The position numbers and the translations under genes are program-made. From NCBI GenBank assembly GCA_035610835.1, contig CM069449.1:38795098-38859097 (forward strand): a DNA stretch of 64,000 nucleotides, given 5' to 3'. Position 1 is the stretch's first letter, and every line of letters begins with the position of its first letter. Source of the stretch: Ophiura sarsii (Eukaryota; Echinodermata; Ophiuroidea; Amphilepidida; Ophiuridae). This document shows positions 10,557 through 20,857 of this stretch, one piece after another. The notes under the pieces are model-generated. The model worked only from the letters and a program-made list of their open reading frames with translations, had not been told where the DNA came from and did no database searches.

Positions 10557-11610
10557 CTTTTTTGATATTCCTATATCAATGTTTTATTATTCCGGTCAAT
10601 TTACCAGCCCCTTCATTTTGAATAATTAGGACTGTAGCTACAAAGTTGTATATGTATTTTGTTGTTCATCGCATCCAGTGTCGACGACTATAACTCAGCG
10701 TGGTGAGACGGTTTGAATTCAGGTAGCATTTGTTGGTATGCACTGCTGAAATTTAATTATATGTCTATTGAAATTTTGTTTTATAGACCCAGAAAGGTCT
10801 ATTAAAATTGTGTTTAAAATAGTATACACGAAATACATGTAGTATGGCCTATCAATATTTAGGTCTTATTTACGCTGGCAATAATGGGCGCATTCTACAT
10901 GTTCAACGTGGCAAGTCGATAAAGTCTTTTATATAATTGTTCCGATTTGCAAGTCTCTGATAATCTGGTTCAAAAGTGCATGACCACGGTCTGATATCCA
11001 TTGATAAAAATTTTTAATCCGAGATTGAAATTCTCGAGCGCGGTAAAATTCTATTGTGTAGATTTTATAAGCTCTTCTACTGGACAGGTGCGTTTCAGAC
11101 AGACAATTTCTTCGCATGAAATAAATTTTGTTTATTTTTGGATGGGACTGATGTCAGTCAGAATTCTATATAAATTTTGAATGGACTGATTTCTAAATCA
11201 AGATACATAATATTGATACACTGCACTGCAATTGAATAAATATTTTATATATTCAGCTGTAACTTGGGACTTTATTCATTTAATTTGATGTCAACTTTAA
11301 ATTGTTGACTTGGATTTCATTGAGCTTTTAATTTTTTTTCTCATTGGTGAATTTAAACTTCATCAATTAAGTTCATTGTTAGTCTATTAATTAAATTTGA
11401 TCATCAATCATAATCAATAAATTTTAATTGATAATCTTAATCAAGTTTAATAATTAATAAACTTGGTTCATGTTCAGATTTTTCAAATTTTGATTGAATT
11501 TGAACTTGAATTTTGATCTTGAACTTGATTGACTAAAAATTTTTGTTGATTAAATTCCGAATTCTCTTTGGAATTAGCTGGTGATTTTGACATAGATTGT
11601 TAAAAAGGCA
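10557..11610 (+). other. Retrotransposon leader, non-coding
   Basis: About 1.05 kb between the primer site and gag. The last 350 bases are very AT-rich, with many TTGATnAA-type repeats. No frame is supported. Confidence 0.6.
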
Positions 11611-12552
11611 ATGAGCGATAGCGATAGCGATAGTGATAGTGATAGTAAGTCTGTTATATCACTTAATAGTATAGAGGAGGTTGAACTTGACGTAGCAAAT
11701 ATGGCTAAATATGATATGCATAATTGCGATATTAAATATTCTGGTAATCCAGATGATGACGTAGATAACTTCATTAGTAGATTTGAGACGTATGCTGAGC
11801 TGAGAGATTATACCGCGCCAAAATCTATACTTGCCTTACAAACAAAAGTTTATGGAAATGCTCGCGTCTATTTGGATTCAATTCCTGATACAGATAAGGA
11901 TACCATAACCAAGATTAAAGATTTACTTAAAAGTAATTTCGAAGGTTCATCTTGGAAATGGAGCGTCGAATCTAAGCTGTTGTCGCGTAAGCAATTGACA
12001 TCAGAAACACTTGACGACTATGCTTGTGAAATAATAAGATGGTGCAAGCAGATTGGTAAATCTGAAGCAGAAAAATTATCTATTTTTGTTCGTGGTCTTT
12101 TGCCTTCTGTCAGAGCGTTTGTGTTTTCAAAAGAACCTGAATCATTTAAACAAGCACTAGACGCCGCGAGATTGGGAATTTCAGTACAGCAAACGGCAAA
12201 TGACTCACTATTCGCACCCGCACAGTCACAAAATACTGAGCCCCAGGTAAATAGCATTAATTCTGTTCTGGACACACTGACGGGAGTCGTGTCTAATATA
12301 GCCACCAGAATGGAGAAATTAGAACACGACAAATATGTCTCTTTTTCTTCCCCGTTAGATCGTACTTACAATAGTATAAGTAGTTCCTCTCAACCTAGGC
12401 ATCAACCTAGTCAAACTTGGAATCAACCAAGGCAGTCACAGGCCCCCTATAGATCGTACAGAAAATTAGTATGCAATAGGTGTGGTCGTGTGGGACATGG
12501 GTGGAGAAAATGCTATGCCAAATTTGACGTAAATAGGAATCCTTTAAACTAA
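11611..12552 (+). CDS. gag: Gag-like capsid/nucleocapsid protein
   Basis: 313 residues. The start lies in a purine-rich context after an AT-rich leader and opens with a Ser-Asp repeat (SDSDSDSDSDS). The middle, about residues 35-190, has the features of a retrotransposon Gag core (DNFISRFETYAELR, then KWSVESKLLSRKQLTSETLDD). The C-terminus has a Gln/Ser/Pro-rich linker and one CCHC zinc knuckle, CNRCGRVGHGWRKC, about residues 291-304, expected to bind RNA. It would assemble the particle around element RNA. The stop at 12550-12552 directly follows a -1 slippery heptamer, so pol is probably made as a fusion. The frame has no lesions. Confidence 0.93.
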   Translation: MSDSDSDSDSDSKSVISLNSIEEVELDVANMAKYDMHNCDIKYSGNPDDDVDNFISRFETYAELRDYTAPKSILALQTKVYGNARVYLDSIPDTDKDTITKIKDLLKSNFEGSSWKWSVESKLLSRKQLTSETLDDYACEIIRWCKQIGKSEAEKLSIFVRGLLPSVRAFVFSKEPESFKQALDAARLGISVQQTANDSLFAPAQSQNTEPQVNSINSVLDTLTGVVSNIATRMEKLEHDKYVSFSSPLDRTYNSISSSSQPRHQPSQTWNQPRQSQAPYRSYRKLVCNRCGRVGHGWRKCYAKFDVNRNPLN

Positions 12553-12607
12553 TAAACCCATCTGCTCGACAGAAAAAGAAACATGTTCCACGACATGTAG
12601 ATGGGTT
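12543..12607 (+). promoter_or_regulatory. Candidate -1 ribosomal frameshift signal between gag and pol
   Basis: TTTAAAC at 12543-12549 sits in the gag frame as T TTA AAC, the classic X XXY YYZ arrangement, immediately before the gag stop. Five bases later a perfect 9-bp stem can form: AACCCATCT (12555-12563) with AGATGGGTT (12599-12607). A second small hairpin, ACATGT (12581-12586) with ACATGT (12593-12598), fits inside it. The -1 frame is open from 12537 to the pol stop. Confidence 0.8.
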
Positions 12608-15600
12608 AAGGTTTCAAAGATTTGAACATGTAAGAGGTGTAGACCGAAATGGCAATGCAAAACGTGTACCTCTTGATTTGAACAGACAGACATTTGGACA
12701 AAAATCGAATTCCAGTTTTTCACAAGCGCATATTGAGATTAATTTGTCTAAGTTGAATACCATAGCAGCATTTGTTAATGGTAACCCTGTTCAATGTTTG
12801 ATTGATACAGGTGCTTCTGTCAACATTATTGATCACGATTGGTTTCATGCTAATCTTTCCAATTTGCGTTTTTCTATAGAAAAATCACGTGTAGCTGAAG
12901 CACGCGCAGCAAATGGTAGTAGTTTGGAAATTACTGGATTCATAGTTTTGTCCATATCTGTCAATGGCACACAATTTCCTGTACCTATGAATATTGCTCG
13001 TAACTTAAGTACACGTATCATACTTGGGTCTCAGTTTTTAAACAGGCACTGCGCAAGAATAGATTGTGAATCTCGTACACTAAGACTTGCTAAGGAGAGT
13101 AAAATACTTGTCATTGAGAAACAGGAAATTCCTGCTCACACTCAGTCTGTTGTGTGCGCAAGACTGTCAAATAAATTGCCATTCAATACAATTGGTCTCT
13201 CTCATGGAGGCAGGCGTGTCTCTGCATTAGGTGTATTGATCGCGAATACTGCTTCTAGTGTACAGAATAACTGTATTCATTTATTAGTTATGAATACTAC
13301 TGATGAACCAATAACTTTGTACCCTCGTACTAAATTGGGCATTTTTTCTCTCGTTGACCCGCATAGGATTCACTCCTTCCCCGATCTTGAGAAAAACAAT
13401 GTTAACAATGTTAATATAAGGCAAGCATCCGCGGTAGCTAGCGATGTAAACAGTAAACAAGATTCAGTAAAGGAAGTCCTTTCAAAAGTGAATTTAAATA
13501 CTGATCACATGTCAGGTACTGAAGCATCTGAAATCAATGGTTTACTCACTGAATATATTGATATATTTCAAGTAAAAGGGGGTCCTACTGGTAATTACTC
13601 CCGTGTTAAACATGCTATTAACACTGGTGATCACCCTCCTATTAGATCTAGACCGTATAGGCAAGCTCCTCACATTCAAGCCGAAGTACGTAGACAAGTC
13701 CACGAAATGTTAGAACAAGACATTATAAAGGAGTCAGCAAGTCCTTGGTCCTTTCCAGTATGCATGACACCTAAAGCTGGTGACCCAAATACTTATAGAT
13801 TTGCAATTGATTTTAGAGCCTTGAATAAGATTTGCGCACGCGATAACTTTCCGTTACCTAACATAAACGATGCTTTAGATAGTTTAGGTGCAGCTAAACC
13901 AAATTTCATTACAACTCTTGATCTTGCGGCTGGATATTGGCAAATAGGCTTGGAAGAAAGTTCCAAATCTAAAACTGCATTCATCACTCAAGATGGCCTA
14001 TATGAATTCCAAAGAATGCCATTTGGTTTACATAACGCTCCAGCCACTTTCCAACGAGCTATGCAAGAAGTTTTGAGAGGTTTGAATTGGAAATTCGTTC
14101 TCTGTTACTTAGATGACATAATTATATTCAGTAGTTCTTTCTCCGAACACATGGACCATTTAAGGCAAGTTTTCGATAGGTTGCGCGCAGCTGGTCTAAA
14201 ATTACAACCTAAGAAATGTACTTTTGGTCAAACTGAGGTCAAATATTTAGGTCACGTAGTGAACAAAGATGGTGTAGCAACAGATCCAGCAAAATTGAAA
14301 ATTGTCCAAGATTATCCAACTCCTGCCAAAGTAACCGAAGTCAAATCTTTTCTTGGATTTGTGGGATATTATCGAAAGTTCATAAAGGACTTTTGCAAAA
14401 TTGCTGAACCACTAACCAATTTAACTAGAAAAGATGTATCTTTTGTTTGGGATCAAAGTTGTCAAGAAGCATTCAAAACGCTCAAACGAAAATTGTTAGA
14501 GCCACCAATTCTAGCATATCCAAATTTCGATGGCACAGAATTCATATTGCAAACCGATGCTAGTCGTACTGGTTTAGGTTTTATTTTGGCCCAAAAGCAG
14601 GATGGCAAGGAACGTGTGATATCCTATGGTGGAAGAGCATTACATGATGCGGAAAGAAATTACACTGTTACAGAAATTGAAGCTTTGGCAGTTGTCGAGG
14701 GAATCAAGAAATATGCTCCATATTTGCAACATAGTATCAAATTCACTGTTGTAACTGATCATTGCGCTTTGAAATGGCTCTTTGGTATAAACAAAAATAC
14801 CGGAAGTCGATTAGCGCGATGGGCACTTAAACTGCAGTCATATAAGTTTGATGTAATTCACATTCGTGGACGCCATAATGGCAACGCTGATGCATTAAGT
14901 AGAATAGATTATGACAGAATGGATATTTGTACTGATTGCAATCATTCTCATTCCAAAGTCACTGATGCTGTAGAAGTTAATAAGGTAGCCTGGGTAAAGT
15001 CGGGATTAGACGAGATGGTGAGCGACATCATACAAAATCCTAGTAATGATGTGAACTCTCGTCCTACAGTAAACGTGGTTAGAAATCTTCGATTTCAAAA
15101 AGGGAAACGTGTTGAGAATGACAAAGATTCAGTCAAGCCAAATATTCCAAACTTTCCAAATGAGCTCAACTTAGACAAATTCAAACAAGTTTTGTTGACG
15201 GATATATTTGCGGGATCAATGTTGCAATATCTGGAAAACGATGAATTGCCAGATAATGCTGTTAAGGCTAGGAATGTAGTTTTACAGGCTGATCAGTACT
15301 ATGCACACGAAGGGTTGTTGTATCACATTTGGCATACTCCTGCTAAAGGGTACATGCCTGAAAGAAATGTCCATCGTTTGTATATACCCGTGCAATTAAT
15401 TGACACAGTTCTAAATAACTGTCATGATCACGTGTTAGCCGCACATTTTGGATTTCAGCGAACCTACAATAGAATCCGTCAACGTTACTTTTGGAAATGC
15501 ATGTATCGTGACGTAGACAACTGGGTCCGTTCATGTATTTCTTGCTCTCAACGAAAAACTCATAGACATAAAGTACTAGCCCCAATGGTAACTATGAAAG

Positions 15601-16820
15601 TGCCAGGCGCTTTCGAACGAGTAAGTGTTGACATTTTAGGTCCTTTACCTATTACCACTTCAGGTAATCGCTATGTACTCTGTTTTTCAGATCATTGTAC
15701 TAGATGGCCAATTTTGGTACCATTGAAAGTTACTGATGCGTCAACCATTGCTCGCGCATTCTTTGATTATGTAATTTGTGAACATGGTTGTCCTCAAACC
15801 TTGTTGAGCGACAGAGGTCAAAATTTCCTCTCCAAGATTGTATTGGAAGTTTGTCGTATTATGCGCACTCACAAACTGAATACAAGTTCATATCATCCAC
15901 AATGCAATGCAATTCAGGAACGTTTTAATGCAGTAATTCTGGATACCATTTCACATTATGTCAATGAATACCAAAGCGATTGGGATAAGTACATAACAGC
16001 TATACAATTTGCCTATAGAACAACTCCCGCTGAAAATTCAGTCGGATTTAGTCCCTTCTTCTTGTTGTATGGTAGGGAGGCAAGACTTCCGATAGATGTT
16101 ACACTCCTAGCACAATGCAAATATCCAGATAAGACACTTCGTGAGCACATTCACAATCTGGTATCACAACTCGAAGTATTTAGGGACATTTCAAAACGTC
16201 ATGCTGAACGTAATCAAGCCAAAATGAAAGAGCGTTTTGATGATCGTGCGCAAGATGTTCCATATCAAGTTGGTGATTCAGTTTGGATTTATATACCTGC
16301 ATTGCAACAAGGATTGTCACGTAAACTCTCAAAGTTCTGGGCGGGACCCTTTCTACTAGTCGAACAGACTGGTCCTGTAAATTTCAAGGTGCGAAATCTT
16401 GAAAACAACAAATTGGTAACATCTACTGTACATGTTAACCGTATGAAATTTGCATATAATAGATTTGTCCGTCCAAGCAATGATACTCCCCCTGTGGATC
16501 CTGAAAATAGAGATCCAATTCCAGGATTAGTTCTAGACGATTGTCCTGATGATATATTTGAACAACTTTTGGCTACCCACGAGTCTGACAAGAATCAGAT
16601 TCCAATTATTCCAGGTTTGCCTCCTATTCAAGATGAAACTCCAGAATATGTGATAGAGCGTATTCTCAGGGGACGTTTTAAAAAGAAACGTCTTGAGTAT
16701 TTGATAAAATGGCAGGGCTTCCCAAATTCAAGAAATACTTGGGAACCAGAGACTAACCTAAACGCGGCCGCTTTAGAATCTCTGAAAGCTAACCCAGTCA
16801 AAATTACTGGCAAGATGTAA
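12549..16820 (+). CDS. pol: Pol polyprotein: protease, RT, RNase H, integrase, chromodomain
   Basis: About 1,420 residues in the -1 frame relative to gag, entered by frameshift near 12549 and uninterrupted to 16820. Protease active site DTG is at 12804-12812. RT palm YLDD is at 14106-14117. RNase H has TDAS (Asp codon 14556) and the later TDH. Integrase has an HHCC zinc domain (His about 15423-15444, Cys 15534 and 15543) and a D,D35E triad: Asp 15630, Asp 15810, Glu 15918. A GPY/F-type module (FWAGPF) follows. The C-terminus, about 16644-16785, is a chromodomain with Tyr, Trp and Phe at cage positions (EYVIE, IKWQGF) and TWEPE. Chromodomains are known to steer integration to methylated-histone chromatin; that is inferred here. 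Confidence 0.95.
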   Translation, partial: LINPSARQKKKHVPRHVDGLRFQRFEHVRGVDRNGNAKRVPLDLNRQTFGQKSNSSFSQAHIEINLSKLNTIAAFVNGNPVQCLIDTGASVNIIDHDWFHANLSNLRFSIEKSRVAEARAANGSSLEITGFIVLSISVNGTQFPVPMNIARNLSTRIILGSQFLNRHCARIDCESRTLRLAKESKILVIEKQEIPAHTQSVVCARLSNKLPFNTIGLSHGGRRVSALGVLIANTASSVQNNCIHLLVMNTTDEPITLYPRTKLGIFSLVDPHRIHSFPDLEKNNVNNVNIRQASAVASDVNSKQDSVKEVLSKVNLNTDHMSGTEASEINGLLTEYIDIFQVKGGPTGNYSRVKHAINTGDHPPIRSRPYRQAPHIQAEVRRQVHEMLEQDIIKESASPWSFPVCMTPKAGDPNTYRFAIDFRALNKICARDNFPLPNINDALDSLGAAKPNFITTLDLAAGYWQIGLEESSKSKTAFITQDGLYEFQRMPFGLHNAPATFQRAMQEVLRGLNWKFVLCYLDDIIIFSSSFSEHMDHLRQVFDRLRAAGLKLQPKKCTFGQTEVKYLGHVVNKDGVATDPAKLKIVQDYPTPAKVTEVKSFLGFVGYYRKFIKDFCKIAEPLTNLTRKDVSFVWDQSCQEAFKTLKRKLLEPPILAYPNFDGTEFILQTDASRTGLGFILAQKQDGKERVISYGGRALHDAERNYTVTEIEALAVVEGIKKYAPYLQHSIKFTVVTDHCALKWLFGINKNTGSRLARWALKLQSYKFDVIHIRGRHNGNADALSRIDYDRMDICTDCNHSHSKVTDAVEVNKVAWVKSGLDEMVSDIIQNPSNDVNSRPTVNVVRNLRFQKGKRVENDKDSVKPNIPNFPNELNLDKFKQVLLTDIFAGSMLQYLENDELPDNAVKARNVVLQADQYYAHEGLLYHIWHTPAKGYMPERNVHRLYIPVQLIDTVLNNCHDHVLAAHFGFQRTYNRIRQRYFWKCMYRDVDNWVRSCISCSQRKTHRHKVLAPMVTMKVPGAFERVSVDILGPLPITTSGNRYVLCFSDHCTRWPILVPLKVTDASTIARAFFDYVICEHGCPQTLLSDRGQNFLSKIVLEVCRIMRTHKLNTSSYHPQCNAIQERFNAVILDTISHYVNEYQSDWDKYITAIQFAYRTTPAENSVGFSPFFLLYGREARLPIDVTLLAQCKYPDKTLREHIHNLVSQLEVFRDISKRHAERNQAKMKERFDDRAQDVPYQVGDSVWIYIPALQQGLSRKLSKFWAGPFLLVEQTGPVNFKVRNLENNKLVTSTVHVNRMKFAYNRFVRPSNDTPPVDPENRDPIPGLVLDDCPDDIFEQLLATHESDKNQIPIIPGLPPIQDETPEYVIERILRGRFKKKRLEYLIKWQGFPNSRNTWEPETNLNAAALESLKANPVKITGKM

Positions 16821-17848
16821 AGCCAGCGGGCAAGAATCATTGCAGGAACAGAGTCTGAAACAGCAAATAAATAAGTAGTATTGAGAAAAATGTACAAGTA
16901 TAGAGAACACAGAGGAAGTATATGAATAAAATTTATAGTCCGTAGGCTGAGATATGTCATGGTATGAGTATTACAATTCTTATGACACAAAATGTGTTAT
17001 TTTGATAAAATTGTTGAATGAGAGCAATTTGTAATTTGGGCAACATTGCCTGAAAGTGTGTGTTCACTTTCGTTAATTTGTATATAGAAATGATTGTTGC
17101 AAAGAATTGCACACAATGATATTCTTCATGTAGAAAGTTTGAATTTATATAGTTGAGCAAAAATGCGGAAATGCAGTATGATCAAATAAGTGTTATATTT
17201 ATTTGTATCTTTTCGGAAGAGGCATATGTTGTGAGGTTTTCTGGCAACATTAGTCTCACATGAATAGACGCAAACAAAAGAAAGTTTAATGTAAATTACT
17301 AAATATTTCAGTAGTGCTACCTTTGTCTTGTTTTGTCTGTCCTGTATTGTCTTGTTGTGTACACATAATATATAGTCACCATTGATGACTATTTAATTTT
17401 AAAGGGTCACAAAAACGTGATCCGAGGATCCGAGGATTATGTATGAGTGTGTGTGTTTGTGTTAGGCCATTTAAGGGATATCCCGTATGCGTGTTTGTTC
17501 AAAAAAATCCCTCTTTACCGTGTGAGCGTAATCACTTGGAATTTTTTCGCGTGAATTCCGGGTTAATACGGTCGCAGGTTTCCACAGGTTTGGCGTCGCA
17601 GAAGATTAATAATAAATTTATATTTAAGGCCACTCGTTTAAAAATAAAATAACATTCTCTGATAGTTAAAATTATACAACCTGATATTAGATGCCGTCAA
17701 TTTGGCAGACGGAAACATGGATAAAGCACATGTTAAATTTTGTGACGAAATAAATAATTCGTTTCTATATATGATAAAGATATCAGTTTCTTTTATAAAT
17801 ATTTCACCCAGCATTCTTTAAGTTAAATTGTCAGGTGTCAATTTTGTT
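16821..17848 (+). other. Retrotransposon 3' non-coding region
   Basis: About 1.0 kb between the pol stop and the polypurine tract. No envelope-like frame, signal peptide or membrane segment is visible. The longest frame (17443-17652) is unsupported. Confidence 0.6.
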
Positions 17849-17858
17849 AGGAAGGGCG
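17849..17858 (+). other. Polypurine tract
   Basis: AGGAAGGGCG lies two bases before the 3' LTR, as expected for the plus-strand primer. Confidence 0.7.
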
Positions 17859-17860
17859 TA

Positions 17861-18314
17861 TGTTGTGACGCTAAATTTATATTGATATTATTAATTCTAT
17901 TAGGTATTTTCATATCTAGAATTCAGGCCATGATTGACTTGAAATGGCAACACCGTACTTCCGTATTCTGAATCCCATTCAGTCTACGCGCCAATATCTC
18001 TGACCAATTCAAGTCTTCGTGCCACGCTGACAACACCTCATAAGTTTAGGCCATATAGTTTTCTATTCACACAACAGGACTGGTGAGCTCTGAATTACAG
18101 AAGCTCACGATTGATGCGTGTCATGTCATTTCTTTAGGATAGTCTAGATGCTGGGTGCTGTGTTCGTTTATAATATGAGTAAGTGAACTATTTATGTTGA
18201 ATTAATAAAATGTATATATAAATAACTTGGAAGCTATATCCGTTATATTCATTCTGTGTGTTCTGATCCCCTCTCCGCCATGCGAGTATTTTCCCTAAAA
18301 ACCACGTCACAACA
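17861..18314 (+). repeat. 3' LTR
   Basis: 454 bp, the same length as the 5' LTR, with the same TGTTGTGACG and CGTCACAACA ends and two substitutions relative to it by eye. Confidence 0.95.
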
Positions 18315-18600
18315 CAACCATCAAAACTCTTACATCAGCCAGTAATCGGACTTTCACCTATGTCGCTCCAGCAATATGGAATCACCTTCCCGCTCTCATA
18401 AGAAATCAGGACTCTTTACACATGTTCAAGAAATCTGTCAAAACATATTTGTATCCAAATGTCGTGTAACTTGTATCATATTGTACTTTATATGATGTTT
18501 GTTTGTTCATTATCCTTTTGTTCCATTGGGTTTGCTTTTCTCACGCGCTTTGATCTTGATGAAAAGGCGCTTTATAAATGCTCATTTGTATTGTAATGTT
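18315..18600 (+). pseudogene. LINE reverse transcriptase C-terminus and 3' UTR (3' piece)
   Basis: After one CAAC copy the LINE frame resumes in register and contains APAIWNHLP and MFKKSVKTYLYP before a stop at 18467-18469. This is the expected ORF2 C-terminus of the same element as 9453-10084. The 3' UTR ends with GGCGCTTTATAAATGC and ATTTGTATTGTAATG, typical of L2/CR1-like 3' ends. The ORF is continuous across the empty LTR-element site, so no lesion is seen apart from the insertion and 5' truncation. Confidence 0.85.
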
Positions 18601-18605
18601 CTTAA

Positions 18606-19214
18606 CACTTTCCACGCGGCTATTAGTTTTACCATAATTTATACAAAAAATATTTTTCAGAAACCTTTCCTAAATTTCTCAAGGATCACTGTACCAATAC
18701 CAGCAGTAGCGTAGCCAGAGGGCAAGGGGGGGGGGGGGGGGGGGGGGGGGGGCAGAGTGAGGCAAAGGAAGGGAAAGAAAGGGAGATAAAGAGGGAAGGA
18801 AAGGGAAAATGGAAAGGAATGAGACAGAAAGGAGAAAGGAAGACCGGCAAATTATTTGGAAAATTGCAGTTTTTCACGCCGGTATGGGGACGCAACGCCT
18901 CTAACCCCCTCACGCCAGTTATTTTCTTACTCGACGGCAAATCAAAACAAAAATGGTACATGAAAAACCTGGCTACGCCACCGGGTCGAACTGGTGTTCA
19001 CCGGGAAAAAAGACCCTTTGCCCCCCCCCCCCCCCGACAAGTGACCCTGGCTACGCCACTGAATACTAGGCATGTTTGTAGGCTTCTTATTGTAATGCAT
19101 TTCTCATGCTGATTCCAAATAATATGATAATTAATTTCTATAATGTTGACATTTTTGAAACATGTGAAATTTTGGAATGTCGTCTGCAGACAGACGCCTG
19201 CCGCATGGAAAGTG
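18606..19214. mobile_element. TTAA MITE, CACTTTCCACGCGGC family, split copy
   Basis: The ends are CACTTTCCACGCGGC and the complement, with TTAA at 18602-18605 and 19215-19218. The body matches the copies at 31513, 37511, 39354, 39676 and 61659, but is interrupted by a hAT-like MITE at 18704-19061. Confidence 0.85.
18704..19061. mobile_element. hAT-like MITE (CAGTGGCGTAGCCAG family), nested
   Basis: Inverted ends CAGTAGCGTAGCCAG and CTGGCTACGCCACTG are flanked by 8-bp AATACCAG (18696-18703) and AATACTAG (19062-19069), one mismatch. Long G and C tracts lie next to both ends. The 8-bp duplication and CAG start fit hAT. Other copies: 38038, 45790, 47554, 55345. Confidence 0.85.
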
Positions 19215-19218
19215 TTAA

Positions 19219-20280
19219 ATCGAACACATCTGTTTTTTGTATTATTTATAATTCAAAAATATTAAGTTTTAACGCCAAAATCTAAAATGCCCGTTCTATT
19301 GTTTTCTCATTAGAGTAGACTAAACAAAACTGTACGTTCAATATCTCCAATTCCAATAAGAACATATTAATGTATGATTATAAAATTGGAGCTAAGTTTT
19401 AGAATTAGGAGCAATGAGCATTTACATTACATGTAGGCCTTGTAAAATTTTATTTGAGCAGTGTATATTAAAAATATGTGAACACCCGGGCCACAGAAAA
19501 CACGCATGGGTTTTGTGTTTGATATGCCTAAACGGGGGATCACCACGGTTTATTTTCCTACGGGATATGTAAAATACTGAAATTATGTGCCATCAAATCA
19601 AAAATGTTGGCCCTCTAATGCACAGTAGAATTAACATTTCAGGGTCTAGTAACCGTGTGTATGAATATAATATGACCATATTGAATGCTTAAAACTTGTA
19701 TGAAAGCTGCCACACAATCGGTCGCTTATAATGAAGGAAAAATAGAGGTTGACAAAACGAGTGACATCAAACATGATGATTGATGTGATACTCCTACCAG
19801 GCAGCTAGTTATTGATAACACATCCTGAATTATTTATGCGTGACAAGATTGCATGCATACTTACACATACAAAGTAGCATGCCGTTTTTTCAATACACAT
19901 TTCATTTATGACAATGTGATATAATACTATCATTTTTAGAAATGTATTTAAACAGACTCTCGCTCTCACTCTCATCTTTTTATCCAGGATATTTTGTGGT
20001 TTACAATTTCATAACGGAATGAATAAACCCCAGGAAATTTCGTATCAATTTCAATGGCATAGAAATCTGTGCCTATATAGTATTATGTTTAAATGTACGG
20101 TTGTGCCCCAATTATTAACATTTTATCACTGTAAAGTAAGTTAGAAGTAATCATTTGACTAACTTTATTAAAATTATGTCTCATTAGGGACATAACGATG
20201 ACTAATACATTGTTACGCACTCATGAATTAGTCAAGCCTTTTATTGTACTGTGTGAGTTATACTAGCAGTGATACATGTA
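19219..20280. other. Unassigned intergenic DNA
   Basis: About 1.06 kb with no recognised gene, RNA or repeat. Confidence 0.4.
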
Positions 20281-20725
20281 TAGTGGAATCGCTTAACGGA
20301 ATTACGTTTACAGACCGGATACAAGCACCAAAGTTTGCACAAATCTTCATTAGGTCAAAACAATTGATATTGGAAGGGGTGCTCATTTGGCAGATAATTG
20401 GAACCTAAGATGGCGGCTAAAATTTAAAATGGCGTCCATATATTACAAATTATATGTTTAAATACATTAAACAATCTTTGAATATTGTTAAATAGTGTTC
20501 TAGTGTGATACAAATACCTAACGAATACAATATATTTATCAAAATAACAATATGGTCGCCAAATTCAAAATGGCGACCGCGTTAAACCTATTGTACATTT
20601 CAATAATACATTTCTACAAAGAGTAATATTTAACGCAATACATGTCGTAGACCGATGTATTACAAATAATAAAAGACATCTGAAGATGATAAATATCCAA
20701 TATGGCCGCCAAAGAAGATATAATT
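20281..20725 (+). repeat. Left terminal and subterminal repeat region of the Academ-like element
   Basis: The terminal repeat TAGTGGAATCGCTTA is followed by ATGGCGGC-type motifs near 20409, 20432, 20553, 20572 and 20701. They come in groups about 140-150 bp apart and in both orientations. Such subterminal clusters are usually transposase binding sites; that role is inferred. Confidence 0.65.
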
Positions 20726-20857
20726 ATTTTTGTACCGTGGTTCATCCACTGAATAAAACGCAAACCAATTGCAAACAGTTATCAGTTCTAAGCAATTTCC
20801 TGCAGATTTGAACACAATGCCGTGCTATGACAATGACATCATCCGTGTCTTGATTGC

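Larger units (their letters stand above)
10085..18314 (+). mobile_element. Complete Ty3/gypsy (chromodomain-type) LTR retrotransposon, 8.2 kb
   Basis: Two 454-bp LTRs bracket gag and pol. The element is flanked by a 4-bp duplication, CAAC, at 10081-10084 and 18315-18318. It lies inside a LINE reverse-transcriptase frame that continues on the far side. By eye the LTRs differ at two positions only, so insertion is recent. Domain order in pol is protease, RT, RNase H, integrase, chromodomain, which is the Ty3/gypsy order. No envelope frame is present. Confidence 0.95.

Noticed and set aside
16957..17652. Possible envelope or third ORF in the LTR retrotransposon
   Set aside because: Frames are short (about 70 residues), lack a signal peptide or membrane anchor, and lie in AT-rich UTR.
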